DNA of 64,000 bases, from NCBI RefSeq assembly GCF_016405905.1, contig NZ_JAEFCB010000016.1, forward strand, positions 62,001 through 126,000. Direction: 5' to 3'. The first letter of the stretch is position 1, and every line of letters starts with the position of its first letter. The notes under the pieces were generated by a model, which saw only the letters and a program-made list of their open reading frames with translations, ran no database searches and was not told where the DNA came from. The DNA comes from Variovorax sp. IB41. GTDB taxonomy: Bacteria > Pseudomonadota > Gammaproteobacteria > Burkholderiales > Burkholderiaceae_C. Of the stretch, positions 43,046-51,764 are shown piece by piece. The position numbers and the translations under genes are program-made.

Positions 43046-44256
43046 GCACCGCTCTCCCCAACTCCACCGCCATCGATCCCGACAGCGACGACGTGCGCTC
43101 GGCCCCGCTGCCCAGCGACCCCGAGAGCCGCGCGGTCAAGCTCGAACCGTTCAACAAGTCCGAGGCGCTCTCACTGGGTGTGGAGCTCGAGCTGCAGCTC
43201 GTGAACACGCACGACTACGACCTGGCGCCCTACGCCGAGGACATGCTGCGCCTGATGGCGCAGACGCCGCTGCCGGGCAGCGTGGTGCCCGAGATGACCT
43301 CGAGCATGATCGAGATCTCCACCGACATCTGCCACTCGGCGGCCGACGTGATCAAGCAGCTCTCGCCGATCCGCGAGGCGCTCATCAGGAACGCCGACAA
43401 GCTCAACATCGCGGTGGTCGGCGGCGGCACGCATGCCTTCCAGCAATGGCACGAGCGGCGCATCTACGACAAGCCGCGCTTTCGCGAGCTCTCGGAGCTG
43501 TACGGCTACCTCTCCAAGCAGTTCACCATCTTCGGCCAGCATGTGCACATCGGCTGCCCCGATGCGGACGCGGCCTTGCTGATGCTGCACCGCATGTCGC
43601 GCTACATCCCGCACTTCATCGCGCTGTCGGCTTCGTCGCCGTTCGTGCAGGGGCAGGACACGCAGTTCGACTCGGCGCGCCTGAACTCGGTGTTCGCGTT
43701 CCCGCTCTCGGGCCGCGCGCCGTTCACGCTGAGCTGGAAGGAATTCGAGGCGTATTTCGAGCGCATGACCCGCACCGGCGTCGTGCGCAGCATGAAGGAC
43801 TTCTATTGGGACATCCGCCCCAAGCCCGAGTTCGGCACCATCGAGATCCGCGTGTTCGACACGCCCCTCACGGTGGAGCGCGCCGCCGCGCTCGCGGGCT
43901 ACGTGCAGTCGCTCGCCGCCTGGTTCCTGCAGGAGCAGCCCTTCGAGCCGACGGAGGACGACTACCTCGTCTACACCTACAACCGCTTCCAGGCCTGCCG
44001 CTTCGGGCTGGATGCGGTGTACGTCGACCCGGCCAGCGGCCAGCACATGCCGCTGCGCGAGCACATCCTCATGACGATGACCCAGCTCGAATGGCACAGC
44101 GAGGCGCTCAACGCCACGCAGGCGCTGGGCGAACTGCGCACCAGCGTGGAGGCCAACCGCAACGACGCGCGATGGTTGCGGGAGAAGCAGGGGAAGGAAC
44201 GGTTGCTGGCGGAGGTGGTGCGGCAGGCGGCGTTGAGGTTCCGCGGCGCGGCCTGA
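43042..44256 (+). CDS. YbdK-type carboxylate-amine ligase (glutamate-cysteine ligase family 2)
   Basis: A 404-residue GCS2-family ligase. Landmarks are SLGVELELQLVN (ATP/metal-binding glutamates), VPEMTSSMIEISTDICHS, VVGGGTHAFQQW, FGQHVHIGCPD and the C-terminal GTIEIRVFDTPLT. E. coli YbdK has weak gamma-glutamylcysteine synthetase activity in vitro; the physiological substrate is unclear. It starts within the antiporter stop (ATGA). A thiol or gamma-glutamyl product made next to a Kef-like antiporter is suggestive but unproven. Confidence 0.9.
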   Translation: MSTALPNSTAIDPDSDDVRSAPLPSDPESRAVKLEPFNKSEALSLGVELELQLVNTHDYDLAPYAEDMLRLMAQTPLPGSVVPEMTSSMIEISTDICHSAADVIKQLSPIREALIRNADKLNIAVVGGGTHAFQQWHERRIYDKPRFRELSELYGYLSKQFTIFGQHVHIGCPDADAALLMLHRMSRYIPHFIALSASSPFVQGQDTQFDSARLNSVFAFPLSGRAPFTLSWKEFEAYFERMTRTGVVRSMKDFYWDIRPKPEFGTIEIRVFDTPLTVERAAALAGYVQSLAAWFLQEQPFEPTEDDYLVYTYNRFQACRFGLDAVYVDPASGQHMPLREHILMTMTQLEWHSEALNATQALGELRTSVEANRNDARWLREKQGKERLLAEVVRQAALRFRGAA

Positions 44257-44294
44257 GCGGCCGCCATTCGCTGGCTGCCGCAGCCCACCTCACC

Positions 44295-44531
44295 TCACGA
44301 AGCGAGCGTGGCGCCGACAATGAACAGGGCAATGCCCAGATACCAGCCGCGCATCAGCCAGACCCCGACCTTGTGCCGCCTCGCATAGACGTACACGTAG
44401 AGCGGCACGAAAAGGCAAAGAAGACCTTTGCCCGGATTCCCCGTGAAAGCATGCAGAGCGATGCCGGCCTGCGCTGCAAACGCGACGGCAAGACCCGAAA
44501 GCAGCAAGACTGAGCCAAGCGTTGGCGCCAT
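44295..44531 (-). CDS. Small hypothetical membrane protein
   Basis: A 78-residue protein with two or three hydrophobic segments (GSVLLLSGLAVAFAAQAG, LLCLFVPLYVYVYARR, GWYLGIALFIVGATL), probably in the inner membrane. A GGGGGA ribosome site lies eight bases before the ATG. I do not recognise the family. It lies antisense between ybdK-like and thiL, convergent with the first and divergent from the second. Confidence 0.72.
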   Translation of the reverse strand: MAPTLGSVLLLSGLAVAFAAQAGIALHAFTGNPGKGLLCLFVPLYVYVYARRHKVGVWLMRGWYLGIALFIVGATLAS

Positions 44532-44656
44532 TGGATTTCCCCCTCTTTTCGCCCGACTCTAGCCGCAGCGCGCGAGATCCGGCGAACCTGCGAGGCGGTT
44601 CGTGGCGAAATCGATGCGTCCATCACTGGCCCACGCACCCCTTATGCTCCACCCCC

Positions 44657-45616
44657 ATGGGTGAATTCGACCTGATCACACGCTATTTCAAACGCCCCGC
44701 CAAGCGCTCCCCGCTGGGCGTGGGCGACGACTGCGCATTGCTTGCGCCCGCGCCGGGCATGCAGCTGGCGGTGTCCTCCGACATGCTGGTCGAGGGGCGG
44801 CACTTTCTCTCGACCGTCGAACCCGCACGGCTGGGCCACAAGGCGCTGGCGGTGAACCTCAGCGACCTCGCGGCCTGCGGCGCGAAGCCGCTGGCCTTCA
44901 CGCTCGCGCTCGCGTTGCCGGGCATCGACGAGCACTGGCTCGAAGGCTTCTCGCGCGGCCTCTTCGCGCTCGCGGACGAACACGGCTGCGAACTCGTGGG
45001 CGGCGACACCACGCGCGGCCCGCTCAACATCTGCATCACGGTCTTCGGCGAAGTGCCCGCCGGCGCGGCGCTGCTGCGCTCGGGCGCGCGGGCCGGCGAC
45101 GACATCTGGGTCAGCGGCACGCTGGGCGATGCGCGGCTGGCGCTCGAGGTGTTCCGCGGCACGATCGCGTTGCCTGCTGACGCGTTCGCACAGGCCCGCA
45201 TGCGCATGGAGCAACCCACGCCGCGCGTGGCGCTGGGGCAGGCATTGCGCGGCATCGCCTCGTCGGCGGTGGATGTGAGCGATGGGCTGGTGGGCGACCT
45301 GGGCCACATCCTCGGATCGAGCCAGGTCGGTGCCACGCTCGATGTGGATGCGGCCGTCGGGACGGTTGCGGCCGCCGGCACGACGGGCCTGAGCACCGAG
45401 ACGCTGCGCACCTGCGCGCTCTCAGGCGGCGACGATTACGAGCTCGTGTTCACCGCGCCGCCCTCGGCGCGCGCGGCGGTCGAGCAGGCCGGCAAGGACA
45501 GCGCCACGCGCGTGACGCGCATCGGCCGCATCGAGGCCGAAGCGGGCCTGCGCATCGTGGACGCGGGCGGCGCGCCGGTGGCGCAGCGCTTCGGCTCGTT
45601 CGACCACTTCGTCTGA
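44657..45616 (+). CDS. thiL: Thiamine-monophosphate kinase
   Basis: A 319-residue ThiL that phosphorylates thiamine monophosphate to the diphosphate cofactor. The AIR-synthase-like fold shows GVGDDCALLAP, VEGRHF, VNLSDLAACGAKP, VGGDTTRGPLNI and SGGDDYELVF, the residues that bind Mg-ATP and substrate. Full length. In many beta-proteobacteria thiL is directly followed by pgpA, but here pgpA lies 6.1 kb away at 51765. Its stop (TGA, 45614-45616) abuts the stop of the convergent lipoprotein gene. Confidence 0.96.
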   Translation: MGEFDLITRYFKRPAKRSPLGVGDDCALLAPAPGMQLAVSSDMLVEGRHFLSTVEPARLGHKALAVNLSDLAACGAKPLAFTLALALPGIDEHWLEGFSRGLFALADEHGCELVGGDTTRGPLNICITVFGEVPAGAALLRSGARAGDDIWVSGTLGDARLALEVFRGTIALPADAFAQARMRMEQPTPRVALGQALRGIASSAVDVSDGLVGDLGHILGSSQVGATLDVDAAVGTVAAAGTTGLSTETLRTCALSGGDDYELVFTAPPSARAAVEQAGKDSATRVTRIGRIEAEAGLRIVDAGGAPVAQRFGSFDHFV

Positions 45617-46327
45617 TCAGCTCCCGCGCACCATCGCCTGCATCTTGCGCTGGGCCGCATTGATCGCTGCCGACTGGCCATTGAGGTTCTGCAGCATCTT
45701 GTTGAGCTCGGCCTGCACGGCCGGATCGGTCACGGTGACCGACGCGCCGGAGATCTGGATCTTCGACTTGTTCTGCTGCAGGAAATCGCCCACGGCCAGT
45801 GCGCCGTCGAACGTGGTGTCCAGTGCGGGGAACACCTCCTTGAAGGTGGCGGCCGGCGCCGAGACGGTCTTCTCGTAGGCCTTGTCGTAGACCTGCTTCA
45901 GGTCATCGGGTTGCTTCAGTTGCGCGCGTGCGGCATCGGCCTTGGCCAGCTGCTGGTCGAGCGCGGTGCGCAGGCCCGCCAGGCCCTCCTTGGCGGCCTT
46001 CAGGTCGTCGCGGCGCGTGGCCAGGTCGCCGATGGAGCGCAGCGCGCCCTTGGCCATGACGTCGCCCATCGGCTGGCTCACCGACTTGTTCATGCCTTCG
46101 TTGAAATCGGTGATCACCGCGTAGTGCTTGGCGTAGTCGCCGAACGATGTCTTCTGCTCTTCGCTGGGCGAGGGCACGCGAAGGCCGGGCTTGTCGAGCA
46201 CGCGGGTCTGCAGGAATTCGATGAAGGCGGTGCGCTGCTCGGCCTCCTTGTTGCCGCAGGCCGCGAGCGCGAGACTGAAGGCCAGGACGAGCGACAGGGC
46301 GCCCATGCGTTGAATGAAAGCTCTCAT
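45617..46327 (-). CDS. DUF3053-family lipoprotein (YiaF-like)
   Basis: A 236-residue lipoprotein. The signal LALAACGNKEAEQ gives a lipidated cysteine at about residue 24. The rest is an alpha-helical periplasmic domain (QTRVLDKPGLRVPSPSEEQ, FGDYAKHYAVITDFNEGMN, a long helical RRDDLKAAKEGLAGLRTAL), matching the enterobacterial YiaF/DUF3053 group. Function unknown. It abuts thiL end to end and is the first gene of the minus-strand accessory block, 37 bases after the LysR gene. Confidence 0.82.
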   Translation of the reverse strand: MRAFIQRMGALSLVLAFSLALAACGNKEAEQRTAFIEFLQTRVLDKPGLRVPSPSEEQKTSFGDYAKHYAVITDFNEGMNKSVSQPMGDVMAKGALRSIGDLATRRDDLKAAKEGLAGLRTALDQQLAKADAARAQLKQPDDLKQVYDKAYEKTVSAPAATFKEVFPALDTTFDGALAVGDFLQQNKSKIQISGASVTVTDPAVQAELNKMLQNLNGQSAAINAAQRKMQAMVRGS

Positions 46328-46364
46328 GGGACGGGCCCTCCCCGATTTTGTGTGGATCTAAAAA

Positions 46365-47273
46365 TTATAGAGAGCGCTTGATGGCATCGATCAGCGCGCG
46401 CGCCGCGACCGACAGCGAATGGCCGCGCTTGGTGACCACCGAGATGTCGCGCGAGACGCGCGGCGCGCTGAGCACCTTGATCACCAGCGGCGGATCGTTC
46501 GCATCGCGCGCGAAGGCCGAGGGCATGATCGATGCGCCCATGCCGCTGGCCGTCATCCAGAGCGCCGTGGAGAGAAAGGACACCTCGTTCACCACGTCCA
46601 GCGCCACGCCCGCGTCCGCCGCGGTGCCGTCGATCAGCGGGCGCACGCCGTAGCCGGGGCGCACGGTGATGACGGGGTGGCCGCCCAGGTCGGTCCAGCG
46701 CACCACGCGCGCCTTGGCCAGCGGATGGTCGTTCCGGCACACGAGCGCCAGGTGGTCGCGCATGAGCCGCTGCACCTCGACCTCGGCGCCGGGCCGCTCG
46801 GGGGTGCCGATGCCGAAGTCCACGTGCTCGCCCAGGATGCGCGAGATGAACTGGTCGGGCGCGCAGTCGTTGACCATCACGCGAACTTTCGGGTGCTCTT
46901 CGCTGAAGCTGCGGATCGCCGCGGGCAAGAGAAAGGTGGCGAGCGTGGGCGTGATGGCCAGCGAGACGCGCCCCCGCTCGAGCGTGGTCAGCTCGCGAAA
47001 GCCGATGGAGAGCGAATCGACGTCGCGCAGGATGCGCTCCGCGGTGGCGAGCATTTCGTCGGCCGCCGCGGTCGGCTTGAGCGAACGCGTGGTGCGGTCG
47101 AACAGGCGCGTGCCCAGCCCTTCCTCGAGCTGGCGGATCAGCATGCTCACCGCCGACTGGGTGACGAACAGCCTTTGCGCGGCCGCGCTGAGCTTGCGCA
47201 GCTGGTGCACCGCGAGGAACGCGCGCAGCTGGCGAATCGTCGGGCTGAACGTAGGACTGAAGTTTTCATTCAT
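46365..47273 (-). CDS. LysR-family transcriptional regulator
   Basis: A 302-residue LysR regulator. The N-terminal winged helix-turn-helix (LRAFLAVHQLRKLSAAAQRLFVTQSAVSMLIRQLEE) is followed by a linker helix and an effector-binding domain (GRVSLAITPTLATFLLP, LALVCRNDHPLAKAR). It is divergent from a TctC-type binding protein and the aromatic-type monooxygenase across 102 bp, the classic layout for a LysR regulator activating its neighbour in response to a pathway intermediate. The ligand cannot be named. Start at ATG 47273; the ribosome site is poor. Confidence 0.92.
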   Translation of the reverse strand: MNENFSPTFSPTIRQLRAFLAVHQLRKLSAAAQRLFVTQSAVSMLIRQLEEGLGTRLFDRTTRSLKPTAAADEMLATAERILRDVDSLSIGFRELTTLERGRVSLAITPTLATFLLPAAIRSFSEEHPKVRVMVNDCAPDQFISRILGEHVDFGIGTPERPGAEVEVQRLMRDHLALVCRNDHPLAKARVVRWTDLGGHPVITVRPGYGVRPLIDGTAADAGVALDVVNEVSFLSTALWMTASGMGASIMPSAFARDANDPPLVIKVLSAPRVSRDISVVTKRGHSLSVAARALIDAIKRSL

Positions 47274-47375
47274 AAGGAGAACTGATATTTGATACGAAAT
47301 TTCTCGATTTACGAATGAATTTCCGCAGCGTTCAATCGCTCGAAACCAAGTAAAAGAAACAATCAAGGAGTCCGA
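47274..47375. promoter_or_regulatory. Divergent LysR control region
   Basis: This 102-bp region is AT-rich compared with its surroundings. It holds the perfect palindrome GAAATTTC at 47296-47303 and two ACGAA direct repeats (47294-47298 and 47311-47315) near the LysR start, plausible LysR-binding elements. A strong AAGGAG ribosome site precedes the plus-strand ATG at 47376. Confidence 0.45.
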
Positions 47376-48383
47376 ATGACAGCACCGATCGCCCGCCAGG
47401 CGCCCAAGCTTCGCAGGCAATTGTTGCTGGCCACGGCCTGCACCCTCCTGGGCACCGCCGCCCTGGCGCAAGCGCCCAACGCCGATTTCCCCACCCACCC
47501 GATCCGCATGGTGGTGACCTTTCCGCCCGGCGGCAGCGCGGACGCCGTGGTGCGCATGCTGGTGCCCCGGCTGAACGAGAAGCTGGGCCAGCAGATGGTG
47601 GTGGACAACCGCCCCGGCGCCGGCGGCAACGTGGGCCTCTCGCTGGTGGCCAAGGCGCCGGCCGACGGCTACACGCTCGGCCTGGGCGCGGCCGGCGCGC
47701 TCACCGCCAACGTGAGCCTCTATGCGCAGATGCCCTTCGACCCGGTGAAGGACTTCAAGCCGGTCGGCATGGTGGCCGCCACGCCGTTCGTGATCGTCGG
47801 GCATCCCTCGGTGCCCGCGCGCACGCTGCCCGAACTGATTGCGCTGGCCAAAGCCAAGCCGGGCACGCTCTCGATCGGCCACGGCGGCAACGGCACGGCG
47901 ATGCACCTGTCGACCGCGCTCTTCGCGCAGATGGCCGACGTGAAACTCATCGAAGTGCCCTACCGCGGCTCGGGCCCGGCGGCGCTCGATGCGCTCGCGG
48001 GGCAGGTGCAGCTGGCCCTGGTGGACCTGCCCGCGTCGCTGCAGCAGATCAAGGCCGGCAAGCTGATCGCCTTCGCGGTGACCAGCGCGCAGCGCGTGCC
48101 GATGCTGCCCGACGTGCCCACCGTGGCCGAGGCGGGCCTGCCGGGCTACGACTCGACCGGCTGGTTCGGCGTGGTGGCGCCGGCCGGCACGCCCGCACCC
48201 ATCGTGGCGCGGCTCAACGCGGAGATCAACGCCGCGCTCGGCGACGAACAGATCAAGGCCGCGATGCGCAACCTCGGCGCGGAGCCCGCACCGAGCTCGA
48301 CCGAGGCCTTCGAGGCCTACATCCGCAGCGAAACGAAGAAGTGGGCCAAGGTGATCCAGGTCGCCAACATCCGGCTCGACTGA
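47376..48383 (+). CDS. Tripartite tricarboxylate transporter substrate-binding protein (TctC/Bug family)
   Basis: A 335-residue periplasmic binding protein with a signal peptide of about 33 residues (ending TAALAQA). Bug-family signatures are IRMVVTFPPGGSADAVVRML, VDNRPGAGGNVG, IEVPYRGSGPAALDALAGQ and VPTVAEAGLPGYDSTGWFG. Such proteins capture carboxylates or aromatic acids for TctAB transporters or signalling; no tctAB is adjacent. Beta-proteobacteria carry very many Bug paralogues. Followed 37 bases later by a flavin monooxygenase, so probably cotranscribed and under the divergent LysR. Confidence 0.93.
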   Translation: MTAPIARQAPKLRRQLLLATACTLLGTAALAQAPNADFPTHPIRMVVTFPPGGSADAVVRMLVPRLNEKLGQQMVVDNRPGAGGNVGLSLVAKAPADGYTLGLGAAGALTANVSLYAQMPFDPVKDFKPVGMVAATPFVIVGHPSVPARTLPELIALAKAKPGTLSIGHGGNGTAMHLSTALFAQMADVKLIEVPYRGSGPAALDALAGQVQLALVDLPASLQQIKAGKLIAFAVTSAQRVPMLPDVPTVAEAGLPGYDSTGWFGVVAPAGTPAPIVARLNAEINAALGDEQIKAAMRNLGAEPAPSSTEAFEAYIRSETKKWAKVIQVANIRLD

Positions 48384-48420
48384 CAAAACCGAAGACAGAG
48401 ACAACAGGCAAGAAGGCACC

Positions 48421-50127
48421 ATGAGCGACACGACATTGAAGGCGGACGTTCTCATCGTCGGCGCGGGCCCCGTGGGCCTCACGCTCGCCATGGACCTGGC
48501 GTCGCGCGGCGTCTCGGTGATCATCTGCGAGACGCGCCGCTTCGCCGAGCCGCCGAACGTGAAGTGCAACCACGTGGCCTCGCGCACCATGGAGCAGTTC
48601 CGGCGCCTGGGCGTCGCGCAGAAGCTGCGCGATGCGGGGCTGCCCGCGGACTATCCCAACGACGTGGTGTTCCGCACCACGGTGACGGGCGCCGAACTCA
48701 CGCGCATTCCCATCCCGTGCCGGCGCGACCGCTACACCGAGACCGAGGGCCCCGACGCGTGGTGGCCCACGCCCGAGCCGCCGCACCGCATCAACCAGAT
48801 CTACCTGGAGCCCATCCTGCTCAAGCACACGGCGGCGCTGCCGGGCGTGCAGCTGCTCAACCGCACGCAGTTCGCGGGCTTCACGCAGGACAAGGACGGT
48901 GTGACCGCCATCGCCACCGAGATGGACGGCGGCGTCACGCGCAGCATCCGCTGCCGCTACATGGTCGGCTGCGACGGCGGCAGCTCGGCGGTACGCAAGC
49001 AGATCGGCGCCAAGCTCGAAGGCACGGCGGTCATCCAGCGCGTGCAGTCCACCTTCATCCGCGCGCCGCAGCTGCGCGCCATGATTCCCGGCAAGCCCGC
49101 GTGGTCGTATTACGCGATGAACCCGCGCCGCTGCGGCACGATGTTCGCCATCGACGGGCACGAGACCTGGCTGGTGCACAACCACCTGAACGCCGAAGAG
49201 CCCGAGTTCGATTCGGTCGACCGCGACCAGGCGCTGCGCGACATCCTGGGCGTCGGGCCCGACTTCACTTATGAAGTCATCAGCAAGGAAGACTGGATCG
49301 GCCGGCGCCTGGTGGCCAACCGTTTCCGCGAAGGCCGCGTGTTCCTTGCGGGCGATGCGGCGCACCTGTGGGTGCCGTACGCGGGCTACGGCATGAACGC
49401 GGGCATCGCCGATGCGCTGAACCTCTCGTGGCTGCTGGGTGCCTGCGTGCAGGGCTGGGGCGACGAGTCGATGCTGGACGCCTACGAGGCCGAGCGCCAG
49501 CCGATCACCGAGCAGGTGTCGAACTTCGCGATGGACCATGCGCAGAAGATGATCCGCGCACGCCGCGCCGTGCCGCAGAACATCGAGGCGCCCGGCCCCG
49601 AGGGCGAGGCGCTGCGCGCGGACATCGGCAGCGAGGCCTACGCGCTCAACGTGCAGCAGTTCTGCTGCGCGGGGCTCAATTTCGGCTACTTCTACACGGG
49701 CTCGCCGATCATCATCGCGGACGGCGAGCACACGGCGCCCCCTTATTCGATGGGCGACTTCACGCCGTCCACCGTGCCCGGCTGCCGCGCGCCGCACTTC
49801 TGGCTGGCCGACGGCCGCTCGCTGTACGACGCGTTCGGCCCGGGCTACACGCTGCTGCGCTTCGACCGCAGCGTGGACGTGCGGCCGCTGGAGCGCGCCG
49901 CGCAGACCTACAACATGCCGCTCACGGTGCTGGACATCGAGACCGCCGAAGTGCCCAAGGCCTACGCCCATCGCCTGGTGCTGTGCCGCGCGGACCAGCA
50001 CGTCGCCTGGCGCGGCGCGCACCTGCCCTTCGAGGTGTACGACCTGGTGGCCATCCTGCGCGGCGATGCCAAGCGGGTGCGCGAGCGCAAGCGGGCGCTG
50101 GCGTGGGAAGGCGTCGCCGCGGCCTGA
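48421..50127 (+). CDS. FAD-dependent aromatic-type monooxygenase (PheA/TfdB family)
   Basis: A 568-residue group-A flavoprotein hydroxylase. The N-terminal dinucleotide fold (VLIVGAGPVGLTLAMDLA) binds FAD, a second flavin motif is VFLAGDAAHLWVPYAGYGMN, and the CDGGSSAVRKQ block lies in the middle. This is the layout of phenol- and 3-(3-hydroxyphenyl)propionate hydroxylases, which use NAD(P)H and O2. No ring-cleavage dioxygenase is within reach, so the pathway is not defined. Upstream TctC and LysR genes suggest uptake and induction by the same substrate. The C-terminal thioredoxin-like domain is reduced. Confidence 0.87.
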   Translation: MSDTTLKADVLIVGAGPVGLTLAMDLASRGVSVIICETRRFAEPPNVKCNHVASRTMEQFRRLGVAQKLRDAGLPADYPNDVVFRTTVTGAELTRIPIPCRRDRYTETEGPDAWWPTPEPPHRINQIYLEPILLKHTAALPGVQLLNRTQFAGFTQDKDGVTAIATEMDGGVTRSIRCRYMVGCDGGSSAVRKQIGAKLEGTAVIQRVQSTFIRAPQLRAMIPGKPAWSYYAMNPRRCGTMFAIDGHETWLVHNHLNAEEPEFDSVDRDQALRDILGVGPDFTYEVISKEDWIGRRLVANRFREGRVFLAGDAAHLWVPYAGYGMNAGIADALNLSWLLGACVQGWGDESMLDAYEAERQPITEQVSNFAMDHAQKMIRARRAVPQNIEAPGPEGEALRADIGSEAYALNVQQFCCAGLNFGYFYTGSPIIIADGEHTAPPYSMGDFTPSTVPGCRAPHFWLADGRSLYDAFGPGYTLLRFDRSVDVRPLERAAQTYNMPLTVLDIETAEVPKAYAHRLVLCRADQHVAWRGAHLPFEVYDLVAILRGDAKRVRERKRALAWEGVAAA

Positions 50128-50134
50128 GCGTTGC

Positions 50135-51655
50135 CTAGCGGCGTGCCGCGACCACGCGGTACGCCAGCCACACGGCCAGCGCAGGGGCGAGCGCAAAGCT
50201 CGCGAACAGCCACGCCGCGGCCGACTGCGCACCCTCGACGCCGCCCGGCAGCGTGAGCCCCGCCGCATTGGCCACCAGCCCCGCCACCGCCGCGCCCACG
50301 GCCATGCCATAGAGCTGGATCGTCGTGATCGAGGCGGAGGCCAGCCCTTCTTCGCCCTTGGGCGCCAGCGACAGCACGCGCGTCACCAGGTGCGGCCAGC
50401 CGATGCCCACGCCCAGGCCGACGATGGCGAGCGCCAGGGCGACCAGCACGGTCTCGTTGACCGCCCCCAGATACCCCGGGAACGGCAGCAGCAGCGCGAG
50501 CGCCACGAGCCCCAGCGTGCAGGCCACGGGACCGGCGCGCAGCATGCGGTCGGCGCCTGCGCCGCTGCGCCCCGACGAGAGCAGCGAGCCCGCGCTCCAG
50601 CCGCCGGCCATCGCGGCCGTCAGATACCCCGCCGCAAGCGGCGAATGGCCGTGCAGCAACTGCAGGAAGTACGGCACGAAGATCTCGGTGGTGGTGCCGA
50701 CCAGCAGCAGCGCGACGCTCGCATAGATGGCGCCCAGCGGCGCGCTCAACGCGTAGGCGCCGGTCGGCAGCAGCCGCACCGTGGCGCGGCGATCCACGCG
50801 CGTGGCGACGACGCCGATGGCCAGGCCCAGCACCACGCCCACCGCCTGCCAGGCGAGGTCGGACAGCAGCCCGCTCGCCGCGATCACCAGCACCGAGGCG
50901 GCCAGCAAGCCGATCTGCAATGCCGGAATGCGCGGCAGGGTCGCCGGACGCGCATGCCGCACGCCGGCGCCGGGCCGCAACTGCACCACCACCAGCAGCG
51001 CCTGCGCCGCGGCCACCGGCAGCAGGAACCAGAACGCCCAGCGCCAGTGCCCCGATTGCGCGAACAGCCCGCCCACCGCCGGCCCGCACAGCGTGGCGAC
51101 GCCCCACATGCCCGACACCAGCGCCACCGCGCGCGGCCAGAGGCGCGGCGCGAACACCAGTTGGATCAGCGCATAGCTCAACGCCGCGAGCATGCCGCCG
51201 CCCAGCCCCTGCACCGTGCGGCCGGCGAGCATCCAATGCATCGCCGGCGCGAGGGCGCAGCCCATCGAACCGGCGGTGAACACGGCCAGCGCCGCCAGGC
51301 ACGCGCCGCGCGGGCCGAGCATCGCGAGGAGGCGCACCGAGAGCGTCGCCCCGAGGATCGAGCCCACCACGAAGAGCGTGGTGCTCCATGCGTACCAATC
51401 GAGCCCGCCGATTTCGCGCACCACCGAAGGCAGCACGGTGGTCACGATGTGCACGTTGACCGCGTGCAACGCGACGCCGCCGGTGAGCGCCAGCGCGCGC
51501 CAGCCATTGCGGCCGGTAAAGAGTTCGCCCCACCCGGCCGTGGCCGGCGGCGAGATCGGGGAAGGCGCGGAAGGATCGGAGGAAGAGGAAGAGGAAGAGG
51601 AAGAGGAAGAGGAAGAGGAAGAGGAAGAGGAAGAAGAAGCGGCGGCAGGCGGCAT
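50135..51655 (-). CDS. MFS drug-efflux-type transporter with an N-terminal polyserine tract
   Basis: A 506-residue transporter with about fourteen hydrophobic segments, resembling the DHA2/EmrB-type efflux pumps (RTVQGLGGGMLAALSYAL, GMWGVATLCGPAVGGLF, WRWAFWFLLPVAA). Residues 6-26 are a run of about 20 serines encoded by a hexanucleotide tandem repeat (51581-51634). This precedes the first helix, so it lies in the cytosol. A translation start downstream of the tract is possible, since the usual family N-terminus begins near residue 42. It is convergent with the monooxygenase (7 bases between stops) and may export the pathway's product or a toxic substrate. Confidence 0.85.
   Translation of the reverse strand: MPPAAASSSSSSSSSSSSSSSSSSSSDPSAPSPISPPATAGWGELFTGRNGWRALALTGGVALHAVNVHIVTTVLPSVVREIGGLDWYAWSTTLFVVGSILGATLSVRLLAMLGPRGACLAALAVFTAGSMGCALAPAMHWMLAGRTVQGLGGGMLAALSYALIQLVFAPRLWPRAVALVSGMWGVATLCGPAVGGLFAQSGHWRWAFWFLLPVAAAQALLVVVQLRPGAGVRHARPATLPRIPALQIGLLAASVLVIAASGLLSDLAWQAVGVVLGLAIGVVATRVDRRATVRLLPTGAYALSAPLGAIYASVALLLVGTTTEIFVPYFLQLLHGHSPLAAGYLTAAMAGGWSAGSLLSSGRSGAGADRMLRAGPVACTLGLVALALLLPFPGYLGAVNETVLVALALAIVGLGVGIGWPHLVTRVLSLAPKGEEGLASASITTIQLYGMAVGAAVAGLVANAAGLTLPGGVEGAQSAAAWLFASFALAPALAVWLAYRVVAARR
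51581..51634 (-). repeat. Hexanucleotide simple sequence repeat (GGAAGA)9
   Basis: Nine uninterrupted GGAAGA units on the plus strand, read on the minus strand as TCT-TCC serine codons, at the start of the MFS gene. Because the unit is a multiple of three, slippage would lengthen or shorten the polyserine run without shifting frame. Such tracts are prone to variation by strand slippage. Confidence 0.9.
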
Positions 51656-51764
51656 GGCGGACCCGAAAGACTGGAAGGAGCCCGGATACTAGGCGCCCCC
51701 ATTCAATTAAACAAGTTATTGCTTTGATAAATAAAATCCACCGTCCGAGGAGTCCGGCGCCCGG
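51656..51764. promoter_or_regulatory. Divergent promoter region, MFS gene / pgpA
   Basis: A 109-base gap with a marked AT-rich island at 51701-51741 (ATTCAATTAAACAAGTTATT and GATAAATAAAAT), the best promoter candidate in the region for the divergent MFS and pgpA genes. Precise boxes are not called. Confidence 0.45.

Noticed and set aside
51581..51634. Phase-variable on/off switch at the polyserine repeat
   Set aside because: The unit is six bases, a multiple of three, so slippage cannot cause frameshifts. Only tract-length variation is supported.
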